From Sphingomonas beigongshangi (lineage in GTDB: Bacteria > Pseudomonadota > Alphaproteobacteria > Sphingomonadales > Sphingomonadaceae), in assembly GCF_016820445.1 (NCBI RefSeq), contig NZ_JADHDT010000003.1:62001-126000 (forward strand): a stretch of 64,000 bases of DNA. The letters run 5' to 3'. Shown here one piece after another: positions 9,054-18,420 of the stretch. The position numbers and the translations under genes are program-made. The first letter of the stretch is position 1, and each line of letters opens with the position of its first letter. Under the pieces are notes generated by a model. It had not been told where the DNA came from and did no database searches. It worked only from the letters and a program-made list of their open reading frames with translations.

Positions 9054-10766
9054 ATGGTCCGCCGCGCACGTCCGAACATAGGCAGGCTCTCCCGCCTGAT
9101 CGCCCGTCTCGCCCGCGACCGGCGCGGCAACGTGATCATGCTGAGCGCCTTCTACATCATGGTTCTTCTCGCCGTGATCGGATCCGGCGTGGATCTGGGC
9201 CGCGCCTATGCCTCGCGCACGCGGATGCAGCATGCCTGTGACGCCGCGGTGCTTGCCGGTCGGCGCGCGATGACCGCCGGTTCGGTCGATTCCGCGGTGA
9301 CCGCCGAGGTAACCAAGTTCTTCAACTTCAACTTCCCCCAACGCGCCTTCGGCACCAGCGCGTTTACGCCCACGGTCAGCAGCGCGCCGGGATCGGCGCA
9401 AACCGTGGTTCTCACGGCTGCCTCGACGTCGCCGGTCACCGTGATGAAAATCTTCGGATTTTCGGCCTTGCCCATTTCGGTGACGTGCAACGCCAAGCAG
9501 GATTTCGTGAATACCGACGTCGTGCTGGTCCTCGATACCACGGGGTCGATGAAGGATCCTGCGACCCCTAGCGACACGGTGTCGAAGATCGCCGGCGTGC
9601 GCAACGCCGTGCTCGCGCTGTACGACCAGCTCGCCCCGACGCAGGCGGCACTTCAGGCCGCGGGCATGCGACTTCGCTACGGGATCGTTCCCTATTCGAG
9701 CACCGTGAATGTCGGCGCAGCGATCATGGCCGCCAATCCCAGCTACATGGCGACGCAGGCGACATATCAGAGCAGAGCACAGAATTGGGCCTACACAAGC
9801 CAATATTATTGCAGCTACCTGTCGGGCACCTACGATAGCCCGAGCGGTATTTGCGAGTATTTCAGCTACGGCCCACGAACATATGACGTCACGCAATATC
9901 TGTCGGGCCAGCCCGTACGGATCGCCGGCCGCGGCGGCAGCGGCAACGCCAAGGTGGGCACGTCCGACCCGAACAAATCGCAAGGCCTGACTCCGATCGC
10001 CGATTACTGGACGCCCGACCGCTATTCGGCGGCGTGGGCGGGCTGCATCGAGGAGCGGCAGACCACGCGGATGTCCAGCACCGCCACCAGCATCGACCCG
10101 GCGGCCTATGACCTGGACATCGACCTCATCCCCTACAACGACGCCACGCGCTGGCGTCCCTACTGGCCGGAGGTCGAGTATCTCAGCTACAACTGGGGCA
10201 TCTATACGGAGGTCCGCAAGCCGCAGCTCGCTTGTCCCGCGCAGGCCGCGCCGATGGCGACCTGGAGCCGCGATGCGCTTGTCACCTACGTCAACACGCT
10301 GACGCCGGACGGGGGCACCTATCATGATGCGGGCATGCGCTGGGGCGCGCGTTGGGCCTCTTCGAACGGCATCTTCGGTGCGAACAATCCGCAGACCTAC
10401 AGCGGCATGCCGGTCAAGAAATTCATCATCTTCATGACCGACGGTCTGCTCGATACCGGCTATTCCGGCTATTACTCGGCCTATGGCGTCGAGGACCTCG
10501 ACGGGCGCGTGACCCCGGGAGGGAACCAGTCCAACAAGGCCGACCAGATGGCGCGGCACCAGCAACGCTTCAATCTTCTTTGCGCGAAGGCGAAGACGAT
10601 GGGGTATTCGGTCTGGGTAATCGGCTTTGCCCAGGCCCTGGATACCAACCTGACCAACTGCGCCAGTTCTCCGAGCCAGGCGTCGACCTCCGCCAATTCG
10701 GCGGCGCTGGTGGCTAAATTCGTCGAGATCGGCAAGAACATCGGCGCATTGAGGCTGACGCAGTGA
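9054..10766 (+). CDS. TadG-like pilus-assembly protein with von Willebrand A domain
   Basis: A 570-residue protein of the TadE/TadG class. After a short basic leader (DRRGNVIML), one hydrophobic helix at about 22-42 anchors it in the membrane, with DLGRAYASRTRMQHACDAAVLAGR, the usual TadG N-terminal signature, behind it. The periplasmic part carries a von Willebrand A domain with the metal-site sequence DTTGS at about residue 163 and FIIFMTDG at about 465. Its GTG-linked partner starts four bases before its stop. TadG proteins anchor or control Flp-type pili, but no flp, cpaF or rcpA gene is in the window. Confidence 0.85.
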   Translation: MVRRARPNIGRLSRLIARLARDRRGNVIMLSAFYIMVLLAVIGSGVDLGRAYASRTRMQHACDAAVLAGRRAMTAGSVDSAVTAEVTKFFNFNFPQRAFGTSAFTPTVSSAPGSAQTVVLTAASTSPVTVMKIFGFSALPISVTCNAKQDFVNTDVVLVLDTTGSMKDPATPSDTVSKIAGVRNAVLALYDQLAPTQAALQAAGMRLRYGIVPYSSTVNVGAAIMAANPSYMATQATYQSRAQNWAYTSQYYCSYLSGTYDSPSGICEYFSYGPRTYDVTQYLSGQPVRIAGRGGSGNAKVGTSDPNKSQGLTPIADYWTPDRYSAAWAGCIEERQTTRMSSTATSIDPAAYDLDIDLIPYNDATRWRPYWPEVEYLSYNWGIYTEVRKPQLACPAQAAPMATWSRDALVTYVNTLTPDGGTYHDAGMRWGARWASSNGIFGANNPQTYSGMPVKKFIIFMTDGLLDTGYSGYYSAYGVEDLDGRVTPGGNQSNKADQMARHQQRFNLLCAKAKTMGYSVWVIGFAQALDTNLTNCASSPSQASTSANSAALVAKFVEIGKNIGALRLTQ

Positions 10767-11344
10767 TCGGCATCATTGCGCCCCTGCGCGATCGACGCGG
10801 CACGACCATCGTGGAATTCGCGATCGTCGCCCCCTGCCTGATGATGCTGCTGATCGGGATGATGGACCTGGGCATCCGGGCCTATGTCGGCGTCCAGTTG
10901 CAGGGCGCGCTGGAACAGTCCGCGCGGCAGGTCACGGTCTCGACCAGCAACGACCCCGCGACGATCGCCGCCTCGGTGCGCAGGCAGATCCAGCGCATCC
11001 TGCCGCGCGCGACCGTGACGGTTACGCCGTCCAGCTATTACGACTTCGCGCATGTCGGGAAGCCGGAGCCGATCACGACGGACACGGCGCCGCTCGGCAC
11101 CTACAACACCGGCGACTGCTACCTCGATCTCAACCGCAACGGCAGATGGGATGCCGATTCCGGGAGCGGCGGTACGGGCGGGTCCGACGACATCGTCTAT
11201 TACCAGGCAACCGTCAGCTATCCGAACCTGCTCCCCGTGGGCCGCCTGCTCGGACTGTCGGGAACCACGACGATCACGGGCACGACGATGATGAAGAACC
11301 AGCCCTATGCGGCGCAGCCGGACCCGCCGACGATATGCAACTGA
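10763..11344 (+). CDS. TadE-like minor pseudopilin
   Basis: A 193-residue TadE-family protein: a short basic N-terminus ending in RRGTTIVEFAIVAP, one membrane helix at about 15-37 and a periplasmic domain with few motifs. The glutamate of TIVEFA is the conserved TadE-like residue. A GTG start overlaps the stop of the upstream gene, and its own end overlaps the next gene by 10 bases, so the three are one transcript. It probably joins the other two in an envelope-spanning Tad-type structure. Confidence 0.83.
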   Translation: MIGIIAPLRDRRGTTIVEFAIVAPCLMMLLIGMMDLGIRAYVGVQLQGALEQSARQVTVSTSNDPATIAASVRRQIQRILPRATVTVTPSSYYDFAHVGKPEPITTDTAPLGTYNTGDCYLDLNRNGRWDADSGSGGTGGSDDIVYYQATVSYPNLLPVGRLLGLSGTTTITGTTMMKNQPYAAQPDPPTICN

Positions 11345-12108
11345 TCCGCCGCCTCGTTACGCGGCGTCGACCGCTCGCGATGCTCGCATCCGCGACCAGC
11401 GGGCTTGCGCTCGTCGAGTTCGCCTATTCCCTGCCCCTGTTGCTGACGCTCGGGGTTGGCGGGCTGGAAACCGCGCATTTCATGCAGGCGTCGCTGCGCG
11501 TGTCGCAAATCGCGATGACGGTTGCCGACAATGCCGGCCGCGTGCGGACGTCGATCGACGAAGCCGACATCAATGAACTGATGGTCGGCGCCCGCAAGAT
11601 GGGCGAGCCGATCGGATTCGCCGCCAACGGCAGGATCATCCTGTCGGACCTCGAGCAGCGGACGAACACGACCGGCGGGGCCGGGCCGATCACGACGGAC
11701 AATCCCAACGGCTACCGTCAATGGATCCGCTGGCAGCGCTGCGTGGGCGCGCTGAACGTCAGCTCCGGTTACGGGGGGCCGCTCGACGCCAACGGCGCGG
11801 CCGTGACGAACCTCGACGATCCCAACCCGGACGACGGCGCGGTCGAGACCAAGTCGATGATTCTCGGCATGGGGCCGTCGACCAACGTCATCTCTGCCTC
11901 GAGCGGCACCGCCGTGATGGTCGCGGAGATCGTCTACACCTACCAGCCGATCACGCCGCTTCCGCTGTTCCGTGGCTGGACGATCCGTCGCTTGCAGGCG
12001 TTCAACGTGCGTCAGCGCACCGCCTATTCCCTTCGCAACGATAGCGCGCTGAGCGGGACGCAACGCGCGGACTGCCGCCTGTTCGACGCCAGCGTTCCGA
12101 CGATCTGA
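11335..12108 (+). CDS. TadE-like protein, second copy
   Basis: A 257-residue protein with the same plan as its neighbour: basic N-terminus, LALVEFAYSLPLLLTLGVGG membrane helix (about 23-42) with the TadE glutamate, then a larger periplasmic part. The ATG at 11335 lies inside the end of the upstream gene. Two TadE-type genes behind a TadG gene is the usual alphaproteobacterial arrangement. The transcript ends before the convergent tRNA-Met. Confidence 0.83.
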   Translation: MQLIRRLVTRRRPLAMLASATSGLALVEFAYSLPLLLTLGVGGLETAHFMQASLRVSQIAMTVADNAGRVRTSIDEADINELMVGARKMGEPIGFAANGRIILSDLEQRTNTTGGAGPITTDNPNGYRQWIRWQRCVGALNVSSGYGGPLDANGAAVTNLDDPNPDDGAVETKSMILGMGPSTNVISASSGTAVMVAEIVYTYQPITPLPLFRGWTIRRLQAFNVRQRTAYSLRNDSALSGTQRADCRLFDASVPTI

Positions 12109-12153
12109 TCAGAGGAGATTCGCGAGTGGCCTGCCGCCATCCGACCGGGCGGA

Positions 12154-12230
12154 TGGTAGCGGAGGAGGGACTTGAACCCCCGACCCCAGGATTATGATTC
12201 CCGTGCTCTAACCAGCTGAGCTACTCCGCC
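12154..12230 (-). tRNA. tRNA-Met (CAT), elongator type
   Basis: The minus strand folds as a 77-base tRNA with a 7-bp acceptor stem (GGCGGAG/CTCCGCT with one wobble at the end), D-loop AGCTCAGCTGG, anticodon loop ATCATAA with anticodon CAT, T-arm GGGGGTTCAAGTCCC and encoded CCA. It lacks the initiator feature of an unpaired first base, so it reads as the elongator form. Confidence 0.93.
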
Positions 12231-12285
12231 GAAACCCGGCGGCTCACTCGCGAGCCGCGGCCTATATGGAGGCGATCGAGGGGCG

Positions 12286-12798
12286 TCAAGCGAACATGTG
12301 CCGGGAAATGTTTTCCCACGGGCCGCCGCGATACCACCAGGCCGCCAGCCCCGCGACCTCCACCTCGCGCGGCACGAAGTCGCGCGACAGACCCGTCAGC
12401 AGCAGCTTGGCGACATTCGGCTGCACCTTGTTCTGGATGGTGACATGGGGTCGCCAGCCGCCGGCGTCCTGCGGCGTCAGCAGACCGGCGAACGCATCGG
12501 CAAGCCGATGGCGGATCGCGACCAGGTCCGGCGATTCGATACGGTAGGCGACACCGCGTCCCAGCGACATCAAGCCGCCGATCCGCGCGCGGGGGGCCCG
12601 AACGCCGCGCGTCTCCTGCACCAGACGGTGCTTAAGTTCCGCCTCCGCCGATGGCGGCAGATGGTGGAACAGCGTCAGGTGCGCGGAAAGCTGATTTCGC
12701 TCGGGCGGAAAGTGCGCGGCGCGCTGCGCATCGAACCAGCCCTGGTCCTGGCGACCGAACACCGCGCTGACGATGATCGGCGCGCCCGCCGAAGGCAT
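12286..12798 (-). CDS. 2'-5' RNA ligase / 2H phosphoesterase family protein
   Basis: A 170-residue member of the 2H phosphoesterase superfamily, which includes ThpR/LigT RNA ligases and cyclic phosphodiesterases. The two signature motifs are visible: HLTLFHH near residue 36 and HVTIQNK near residue 118. The ATG at 12798 lies 11 bases after the kup stop; longer readings run into kup. Being directly behind kup on the same strand suggests co-transcription, with no clear functional link. The in vivo substrate is unknown. Confidence 0.85.
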   Translation of the reverse strand: MPSAGAPIIVSAVFGRQDQGWFDAQRAAHFPPERNQLSAHLTLFHHLPPSAEAELKHRLVQETRGVRAPRARIGGLMSLGRGVAYRIESPDLVAIRHRLADAFAGLLTPQDAGGWRPHVTIQNKVQPNVAKLLLTGLSRDFVPREVEVAGLAAWWYRGGPWENISRHMFA

Positions 12799-12809
12799 CG
12801 TGGACGTGC

Positions 12810-14744
12810 TCAAATCTCCACCTGACTGCCGAGCTCGACGACCCGGTTCGTCGGCAGCCGGAAAAATTCCATCGCACTTTCCGCATTGCGCAGCATCCAC
12901 GAGAACAGCTTCTCGCGCCACAGCATCATGCCCGGTCGCTCCGACGGCAAAAGGGTCTGGCGGGACAGGAAGAAGCTCGTGTCCATCATCTTGAAATCGG
13001 CGCCGCAGGTGTGGACGCGCTTCAGGGCGGCGGGAACGTCGACCTCCTCCATGAACCCGTAGCGCAGCACGACCCGATAGAAGCCTTCGCCGATCGCCTG
13101 TTCGTCCGCGCGTTGGTCGGCGGGCCAATAGGGTTGTTCGACCACCTTGACCGTCAGGAGAATGACGCGCTCGTGCAGCACCTTGTTGTGCTTGAGGTTA
13201 TGCAGCAGCGCGTGCGGCACGCCGTCGGCGGTCGACGTCATGAACACGGCGGTGCCCGGCACGCGGCTCGCCGAGCTCGAGGCGGAGGTGATGAACACCT
13301 TGAGCGGCATCGCCGCCTCCCGCAGCCGGGCCATCATCAGCGCTCGCCCCTTCGACCAGGTGGTGAGGAGGGTGAAGACGATCAGGCCGATCATGAGCGG
13401 GAACCAGCCGCCGTCGGGCACCTTGGTCAGGTTGGCGGTGAAATAGGCCCCGTCGACCAGGAAAAAGAGCCCGAGCAGGGGCGCGGCGGCATAGACCGGC
13501 CAGTTCCACAGGCGCAGCAGCGCGACGCCGAGCAGGCACGAGTCGATGAACATCGCGCCCGTCACCGCAATGCCATAGGCCGAGGTCAGGTTGGACGAGG
13601 TGCGGAAGAACAGCACCAGCAGGATCACCATCGCCATCAGCATCCAGTTGATGAGGGGGATATAGATCTGTCCTGCGGTGGAGGCGCTGGTGTGTTCGAT
13701 GCGCAAACGCGGCATATAGCCGAGTTGGATCGCCTGTTGCGTCACGGAGAAGGCGCCGGAAATCACCGCCTGGCTGGCGATGATCGCCGCCATGGTCGCC
13801 AGGATCACCAGCGGCAGCTGCAGGCTGTCGGGGGCGAGCATGTAGAACGGGCTCTCGAGCGCCGCGCGCCCTTCGCGAAACAGCAGCGCGCCCTGCCCCA
13901 GATAGTTGCACATCAGCGCGGGCAGCACGAAACACAGCCATGACAGGCCGATCGGCCGGCGCCCGAAATGCCCCATGTCGGCGTAGAGCGCTTCCGCCCC
14001 GGTCACCGCCAGCACGACGGATCCGAGAGCGAGGAAGGCACGCACGGGATCGTGGGCGAAGAAACGGATCGCATGATGCGGCGAGAACGCGCCCAGCACC
14101 TCAGGCGTCTGCACGACGCTCAGGATGCCGAGGACCGCGATCGTCGCGAAGTAGACGAGCATGATCGGACCGAACACGAGCCCGATGCGCGCGGTGCCGT
14201 TCTTCTGCACCCAGAACAGCGCGACGAGGATGACCACCGCGATCGGCAGCACCAGCGGCGAGAAGGCGGGCGCGGCGATCGCGAGGCCTTCGACCGCGCC
14301 GAGCACGGTGACCGCCGGCGTGATCATCGAATCGCCATAGAAGAGCGAGGTCGCGAACACGCCCAGCAGGATGATGCCCGCGGTCCACCGGCGGCTGCGC
14401 GTCCTTCCGGAGACGAGCGCCAGCAGGGCGAGGCTTCCCCCCTCCCCCTTGTTGTCGGCGCGCATGATGATCGCGACATATTTGATCGAAACGACGATCA
14501 TCATCGACCAGAACATCAGGCTGAGCACGCCCATGATGTGCATCGGATCGAGCGCCAGCTTGTGATGGCCGGCGAAGGTTTCGCGGAACGCGTACAGCGG
14601 GCTGGTGCCGATGTCGCCGAACACGATGCCCACCGCCCCTACGGCGAGCTTGAGCAACCCATCGCTATGATGCGGGTGACCGAGTCCATGCTCGGCCTGC
14701 GTGCCGCGTGCATCCGGCGTCGCGGCGGCGATGGGCGCGCTCAT
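12810..14744 (-). CDS. kup: Low-affinity potassium transporter Kup
   Basis: Inner-membrane proton/potassium symporter. At 644 residues it is full length. The N-terminal hydrophobic part (to about residue 450, around twelve membrane segments) opens with [13 protein letters not shown], the family signature, and later has [12 protein letters not shown] and [12 protein letters not shown] soluble C-terminal domain follows. It heads a two-gene unit with the 2'-5' RNA ligase-like gene. Confidence 0.95.
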   Translation of the reverse strand: MSAPIAAATPDARGTQAEHGLGHPHHSDGLLKLAVGAVGIVFGDIGTSPLYAFRETFAGHHKLALDPMHIMGVLSLMFWSMMIVVSIKYVAIIMRADNKGEGGSLALLALVSGRTRSRRWTAGIILLGVFATSLFYGDSMITPAVTVLGAVEGLAIAAPAFSPLVLPIAVVILVALFWVQKNGTARIGLVFGPIMLVYFATIAVLGILSVVQTPEVLGAFSPHHAIRFFAHDPVRAFLALGSVVLAVTGAEALYADMGHFGRRPIGLSWLCFVLPALMCNYLGQGALLFREGRAALESPFYMLAPDSLQLPLVILATMAAIIASQAVISGAFSVTQQAIQLGYMPRLRIEHTSASTAGQIYIPLINWMLMAMVILLVLFFRTSSNLTSAYGIAVTGAMFIDSCLLGVALLRLWNWPVYAAAPLLGLFFLVDGAYFTANLTKVPDGGWFPLMIGLIVFTLLTTWSKGRALMMARLREAAMPLKVFITSASSSASRVPGTAVFMTSTADGVPHALLHNLKHNKVLHERVILLTVKVVEQPYWPADQRADEQAIGEGFYRVVLRYGFMEEVDVPAALKRVHTCGADFKMMDTSFFLSRQTLLPSERPGMMLWREKLFSWMLRNAESAMEFFRLPTNRVVELGSQVEI

Positions 14745-14868
14745 GACGAGCGCGGACCGATCGCGGTGACGCGGCCGCAGTGGCCGCAGTTCCCTACCTG
14801 TTCCATTGGCGCGCGCCTTAGCATGGGCTGAACGAAGGGGGCAACGCCGGGCACGTCGGCAGGGTCCG

Positions 14869-15327
14869 TCAGCCGCGGCGGACCACCTCGCGGATCACGA
14901 AATGCGAGGCAAGACGCGCGACCCCCGGCAGGCGCGACAACGTCTCGCGGTGGATTCGCTCGAAGGTGTCGTCCCGCCGGACCTCGACGTGAAGCATATA
15001 GTCGGCCTCGCCGCTCATCAGGAAACATTCGCGGACCTCGCGGCAATCGACGATCTCGCGTTCGAAGGCGGCCATAGTCTCCTCGCGCTGGTCGCGCAGC
15101 GTGACGTTGACGAGCACGGTGCTCGGATCGCCCCGCGCGGCCCTGCTGAGCACGGCCCGATAGCCGGCGATGAGGCCGCGCTCGCGCAGCGTCGCCACGC
15201 GCCGGTGGGCGGCGCTGGGCGACAGGCCGACCGCCTCGCCCAGTTCGGCGCTGGTCAGGTCGGAATTCGCGGCCAGTTGCGACAGGATGCGGCGGTCCAG
15301 CGCGTCGAGCACAATCGTTGCGGACAT
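14869..15327 (-). CDS. Lrp/AsnC-family transcription regulator
   Basis: A 152-residue regulator with an N-terminal helix-turn-helix (about 5-60; [21 protein letters not shown], then [10 protein letters not shown]) and a C-terminal ligand-binding domain (about 70-145; [12 protein letters not shown]). The ATG at 15327 has a GAGGG box. It is divergent from the alanine dehydrogenase gene. In other proteobacteria an Lrp-type protein next to ald activates it in response to alanine, so this is probably its local regulator. Confidence 0.92.
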   Translation of the reverse strand: MSATIVLDALDRRILSQLAANSDLTSAELGEAVGLSPSAAHRRVATLRERGLIAGYRAVLSRAARGDPSTVLVNVTLRDQREETMAAFEREIVDCREVRECFLMSGEADYMLHVEVRRDDTFERIHRETLSRLPGVARLASHFVIREVVRRG

Positions 15328-15438
15328 CGGCGGACCCTCGGGATGATTTCCTGCGTCCCTGCCGTCAACCGGACGAGATTGCAAACTCCTCCCGGCGCAA
15401 CGGCGCTAATGCGGCGATCGACACAAGGAGAGTTCAAG
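15328..15438. promoter_or_regulatory. Divergent lrp-ald control region
   Basis: 111 bases between two divergent starts. A TTGC...GCAA inverted pair (15379-15400) resembles a spaced Lrp/AsnC half-site pair. It is a candidate operator only; promoters are not clear by eye. Confidence 0.35.
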
Positions 15439-16545
15439 ATGCGAATCGGCGTACCCAAGGAGATCAAGAACCACGAATATCGTGTCGGCCTGACCCCGCC
15501 GTCGGTGGCGGAGCTGGTCGCGGCGGGCCACGACGTCGTCGTCGAGACGCAGGCGGGTGCCGGCATCGACTTCGGCGATGAGGATTATGTCGCCGCCGGG
15601 GCGAAGATCCTGGGGAGCGCGGCGGAGGTGTTCGCCGCGGCGGACATGATCGTGAAGGTCAAGGAACCGCAGGCGAGCGAGATCGCGCTGCTCGAATCGC
15701 GCCACCTGCTCTTCACCTACCTTCACCTCGCGGCCGACAAGCCGCAGGCCGAGGGGCTGATCAAGTCGGGCGCCACGTGCATCGCCTATGAGACGGTGAC
15801 CGCGGCGCGCGGCGGCCTGCCGCTGCTGAAGCCGATGAGCGAGGTCGCCGGCCGCATGTCGGTGCAGGTCGGTGCGCATTATCTGGAAAAGGAACAGGGC
15901 GGCCGCGGCGTCCTGCTCGGCGGTGTGCCGGGCGTCGCCCCCGCGAAGGTCGCGATCCTGGGCGGTGGCGTCTCGGGCGTCAACGCCGCGCAGATGGCGG
16001 TCGGCATGCGCGCCGACGTGACGATCTACGACATCTCCAACGATCGGCTCGCCGAACTGGACATGTTCTTTTCCAGCCAGATCAAGACCGCCTATGCCAG
16101 CAAGGCGGCGATCGCCGCGGCGGTGAAGAACGCGCACCTCGTCATCGGCGCGGTACTCGTCCCCGGCGCGGCGGCGCCGAAGCTCGTCACGCGCGACATG
16201 GTCAAGACGATGAAGCGCGGTGCGGTGATGGTCGACATCGCCATCGACCAGGGCGGATGCTTCGAGACGAGCCATGCGACGACGCACGAGGACCCGGTCT
16301 TCGACGTCGACGGCGTCATCCATTATTGCGTCGCCAACATGCCGGGCGCGGTCGCCCGCACCAGCACCTTCGCGCTCAACAACGCGACGCTGCCGTTCGC
16401 GGTCAAGCTGGCGAACATGGGCGCCGAGGCGGCGATGAAGGCGGACGCGCATCTGGCGAACGGTCTCAACGTCTACCACGGCAAGATCACGCACCACGCG
16501 GTCGCCGAGGCGCTGGACCTGCCGTTCTCCGGTTGGAACGGATAA
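15439..16545 (+). CDS. ald: Alanine dehydrogenase
   Basis: NAD-dependent enzyme that reversibly converts L-alanine to pyruvate and ammonia in the cytoplasm. The 368-residue product begins MRIGVPKEIKNHEYRVGLTP, with the substrate Arg and Lys region typical of the family, and has the nucleotide-binding glycine run ILGGGVSGVNAAQMA at about residue 172. The later DIAIDQGGCFETS and HYCVANMPGAVARTST blocks are also present. AAGGAG lies eight bases before the ATG at 15439. Divergent lrp suggests induction by amino acids. Confidence 0.96.
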   Translation: MRIGVPKEIKNHEYRVGLTPPSVAELVAAGHDVVVETQAGAGIDFGDEDYVAAGAKILGSAAEVFAAADMIVKVKEPQASEIALLESRHLLFTYLHLAADKPQAEGLIKSGATCIAYETVTAARGGLPLLKPMSEVAGRMSVQVGAHYLEKEQGGRGVLLGGVPGVAPAKVAILGGGVSGVNAAQMAVGMRADVTIYDISNDRLAELDMFFSSQIKTAYASKAAIAAAVKNAHLVIGAVLVPGAAAPKLVTRDMVKTMKRGAVMVDIAIDQGGCFETSHATTHEDPVFDVDGVIHYCVANMPGAVARTSTFALNNATLPFAVKLANMGAEAAMKADAHLANGLNVYHGKITHHAVAEALDLPFSGWNG

Positions 16546-16583
16546 GGAACACAGGGGTTGGGGTCTTTCGAAAGGAAGACCCC

Positions 16584-16817
16584 ATGTCCGTTGACGAAAA
16601 GCAGATGTCCGAAAACCCGAAGGATCACCCCACCGGCAATGCCGAGAAGGATCCGGACGATTGGACGACCGGCGGCGAGCCGATGACCGGCGCGCAGGCG
16701 AGCTACCTCAAGGCGCTGAGCGAGGAAGCCGGCGAGCCGTTTGAGGACGGGCTGAGCAAGGCGGAGGCGTCGAAACGGATCGACGCGCTGCAGGAGCAGA
16801 CCGGGCGCGGTCAGTGA
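16584..16817 (+). CDS. Small DUF3072-like protein
   Basis: A 77-residue hydrophilic protein. The C-terminal half (about 33-70), MTGAQASYLKALSEEAGEPF then LSKAEASKRIDALQ, matches my memory of the DUF3072 family, short bacterial proteins of unknown role. The first 32 residues are acidic and look disordered. AAAGGAAG precedes the ATG. It sits 38 bases after ald on the same strand and is followed by a hairpin, so it may share the ald transcript. Confidence 0.75.
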   Translation: MSVDEKQMSENPKDHPTGNAEKDPDDWTTGGEPMTGAQASYLKALSEEAGEPFEDGLSKAEASKRIDALQEQTGRGQ

Positions 16818-16825
16818 CCTCTCAT

Positions 16826-16847
16826 CCCCTCCCGTCCGCGGGAGGGG
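16826..16847. repeat. GC-rich palindrome (REP or terminator)
   Basis: A perfect 9-bp inverted repeat, CCCCTCCCG with loop TCCG and CGGGAGGGG, between two convergent genes. It has no T-run, so it may be a REP-type element that also stops transcription. Confidence 0.5.
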
Positions 16848-16856
16848 CATCGCCGA

Positions 16857-17492
16857 TCAACGACGCGCGGCATCCTGCATCGCGATCAGCCGATCGAGCA
16901 GCATGAGCCGGATCGCGATATCGCGCCGATAGGACGCATCGGCGGGAGTCAGCGCGAGAGCGCGGCGCCAATAGCGTCGCGCCACGTCGAAATTCTCCTC
17001 CCGCACATAGGCAAGGCCGAGGAAGAACGGCGGCGCGGGATGCTGCGGCGACAGTCGCATGGCATGCTGGAAGGCGAACAGGGCGGGCGGCGACACGCGG
17101 TTGCCGTCATGCGTCGCCAGGGCACCCCCCAGCGCGGTCCAGAGCATCAGGCTTTCCGGAACATGCGCGATCCCGCCCAGGATGACCCGCACCGCCGCGC
17201 GCGGGTCGCCGGACCGGCTCATCGCATCCGCCGCGACCAGATACGCGCCGTCCGCGGTATATTGGCCGAGCATGCGGTTGCGCAGGTCGATCATCGTCAG
17301 GTCGTCAGGCAGGACGGAAGCGCGCGCCACTGCCGGGTGAGCGGGAAGCGTGGGTCGCCCCTGCCAGGCGTAGCCGGCGGCACCGAGCATCGCCGCGGCG
17401 CCGACGGCGCTCCACAGCATCCGCGGTACGCGGAGCAGCACGACCGCCGCCGCACCGAGGACGGCGAGGATCAGCAGCGCCAGCCAGCCCAT
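16857..17492 (-). CDS. TPR protein of cytochrome c maturation (CcmI/CycH-like)
   Basis: A 211-residue protein with an N-terminal membrane helix (MGWLALLILAVLGAAAVVLL), a second hydrophobic stretch (about 25-45) and TPR-like helices from about 80 to 200 (AAVRVILGG, LFAFQHAMRLSPQHP, RRYWRRALALTPAD). It is the last gene of the ccm operon and its start shares one base with the ccmH stop. CcmI/CycH proteins hold apocytochrome c for the heme lyase. This version is about half the length of classical CcmI. Confidence 0.8.
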   Translation of the reverse strand: MGWLALLILAVLGAAAVVLLRVPRMLWSAVGAAAMLGAAGYAWQGRPTLPAHPAVARASVLPDDLTMIDLRNRMLGQYTADGAYLVAADAMSRSGDPRAAVRVILGGIAHVPESLMLWTALGGALATHDGNRVSPPALFAFQHAMRLSPQHPAPPFFLGLAYVREENFDVARRYWRRALALTPADASYRRDIAIRLMLLDRLIAMQDAARR

Positions 17493-17896
17493 TATTGCGC
17501 CCTTCGGCGGAAGCTGAGACGCGCGACTGCGACGCCGACGACAAGGAACACGACCGGCGCGAACCACAATGGCCAGGTCGCCCCGTTGAGCGGCGGATCG
17601 TAGGTCACATATTCGCCGTAACGCGCGATCAGCCAGCGGCGGATCGCATCGGGGCTCTCCCCGGCCGCGATCCGCTGGCGGACCAGCGCACGCATGTCAC
17701 CCGCGATGCTCGCATCGCTGTCGGCGATCGACTGGCCCTGGCAGACGAGGCAGCGCAGCGTCTCCATCAGCCGCTGTGCCTTGGCTTCGCGCAGGGGATC
17801 GCGCAGCTGCGTATTGGCGAGCGCCGCCGGCGGCGTCGACGGGTCCGCGAGGGCGGGTGCGGCGATCAGCGCCACCGGTAAGAGCCAGCGCCTCAT
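17492..17896 (-). CDS. ccmH: Cytochrome c maturation protein CcmH
   Basis: A 134-residue membrane-anchored thioredox protein. A signal sequence of about 17 residues is followed by the redox motif LRCLVCQGQS at about residue 48 and a C-terminal membrane helix (about 107-127) ending in basic residues. It reduces apocytochrome c cysteines as part of the heme lyase complex with CcmF. Its start overlaps the ccmG stop by ATGA. Confidence 0.95.
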   Translation of the reverse strand: MRRWLLPVALIAAPALADPSTPPAALANTQLRDPLREAKAQRLMETLRCLVCQGQSIADSDASIAGDMRALVRQRIAAGESPDAIRRWLIARYGEYVTYDPPLNGATWPLWFAPVVFLVVGVAVARLSFRRRAQ

Positions 17897-18420
17897 CGCG
17901 CGCCCTTGACCGCTGCGGCGATAGTGTCGACGTCTTCGGCGCGGATGTCGCCGACGTGCTGAAGGACGATCCGCCCCTGTCCGTCGATCACGAACGTCTC
18001 CGGCACGCCCGACGAGCCGATGGCGAGTTGCACCGCGCTCTGCCTGTCGTCACCGATGCGATCATAGGGGTCGCCGTTGCGGCGCAGGAAGGCCGCGAGG
18101 GCCGGCGCGGTATCACGGATGGCGACGGCGTCGACCGGAATGCCCATGGCCTTCAGGCGCAGCAGCTGCGGCGCCTCGGCGGCGCAGGGGATGCACCAGC
18201 TGGCGAAGATGTTGAGCAGCCGCGGCTTGCCTTGCCGGAAGTCCGCGGTCGTCAGCCCGGGCTTGCCCGCAGCAAGCGGCGGCAAACGGAATTCGGGGAG
18301 CGGCTTGCCGACCAGGTGCGAACGCACAATACGGTCCGCCGGCTTGATCAGGCCCAGCGCGGCTATGCCGAACAGGAACGAGAAGCCGGCGAGCGGCAAC
18401 CAGAGCAGCAGGCGCTTCAT
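17893..18420 (-). CDS. ccmG: Thiol:disulfide protein CcmG/DsbE
   Basis: A 175-residue thioredoxin-like protein anchored by an N-terminal helix (about 4-24). The catalytic motif is WCIPC in NIFASWCIPCAAEAP, near residue 75, and GVPETFVIDGQGRI holds the cis-proline loop. It delivers reductant in the periplasm to CcmH and apocytochrome c. The ATG at 18420 overlaps the ccmF stop. Confidence 0.95.
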   Translation of the reverse strand: MKRLLLWLPLAGFSFLFGIAALGLIKPADRIVRSHLVGKPLPEFRLPPLAAGKPGLTTADFRQGKPRLLNIFASWCIPCAAEAPQLLRLKAMGIPVDAVAIRDTAPALAAFLRRNGDPYDRIGDDRQSAVQLAIGSSGVPETFVIDGQGRIVLQHVGDIRAEDVDTIAAAVKGAR

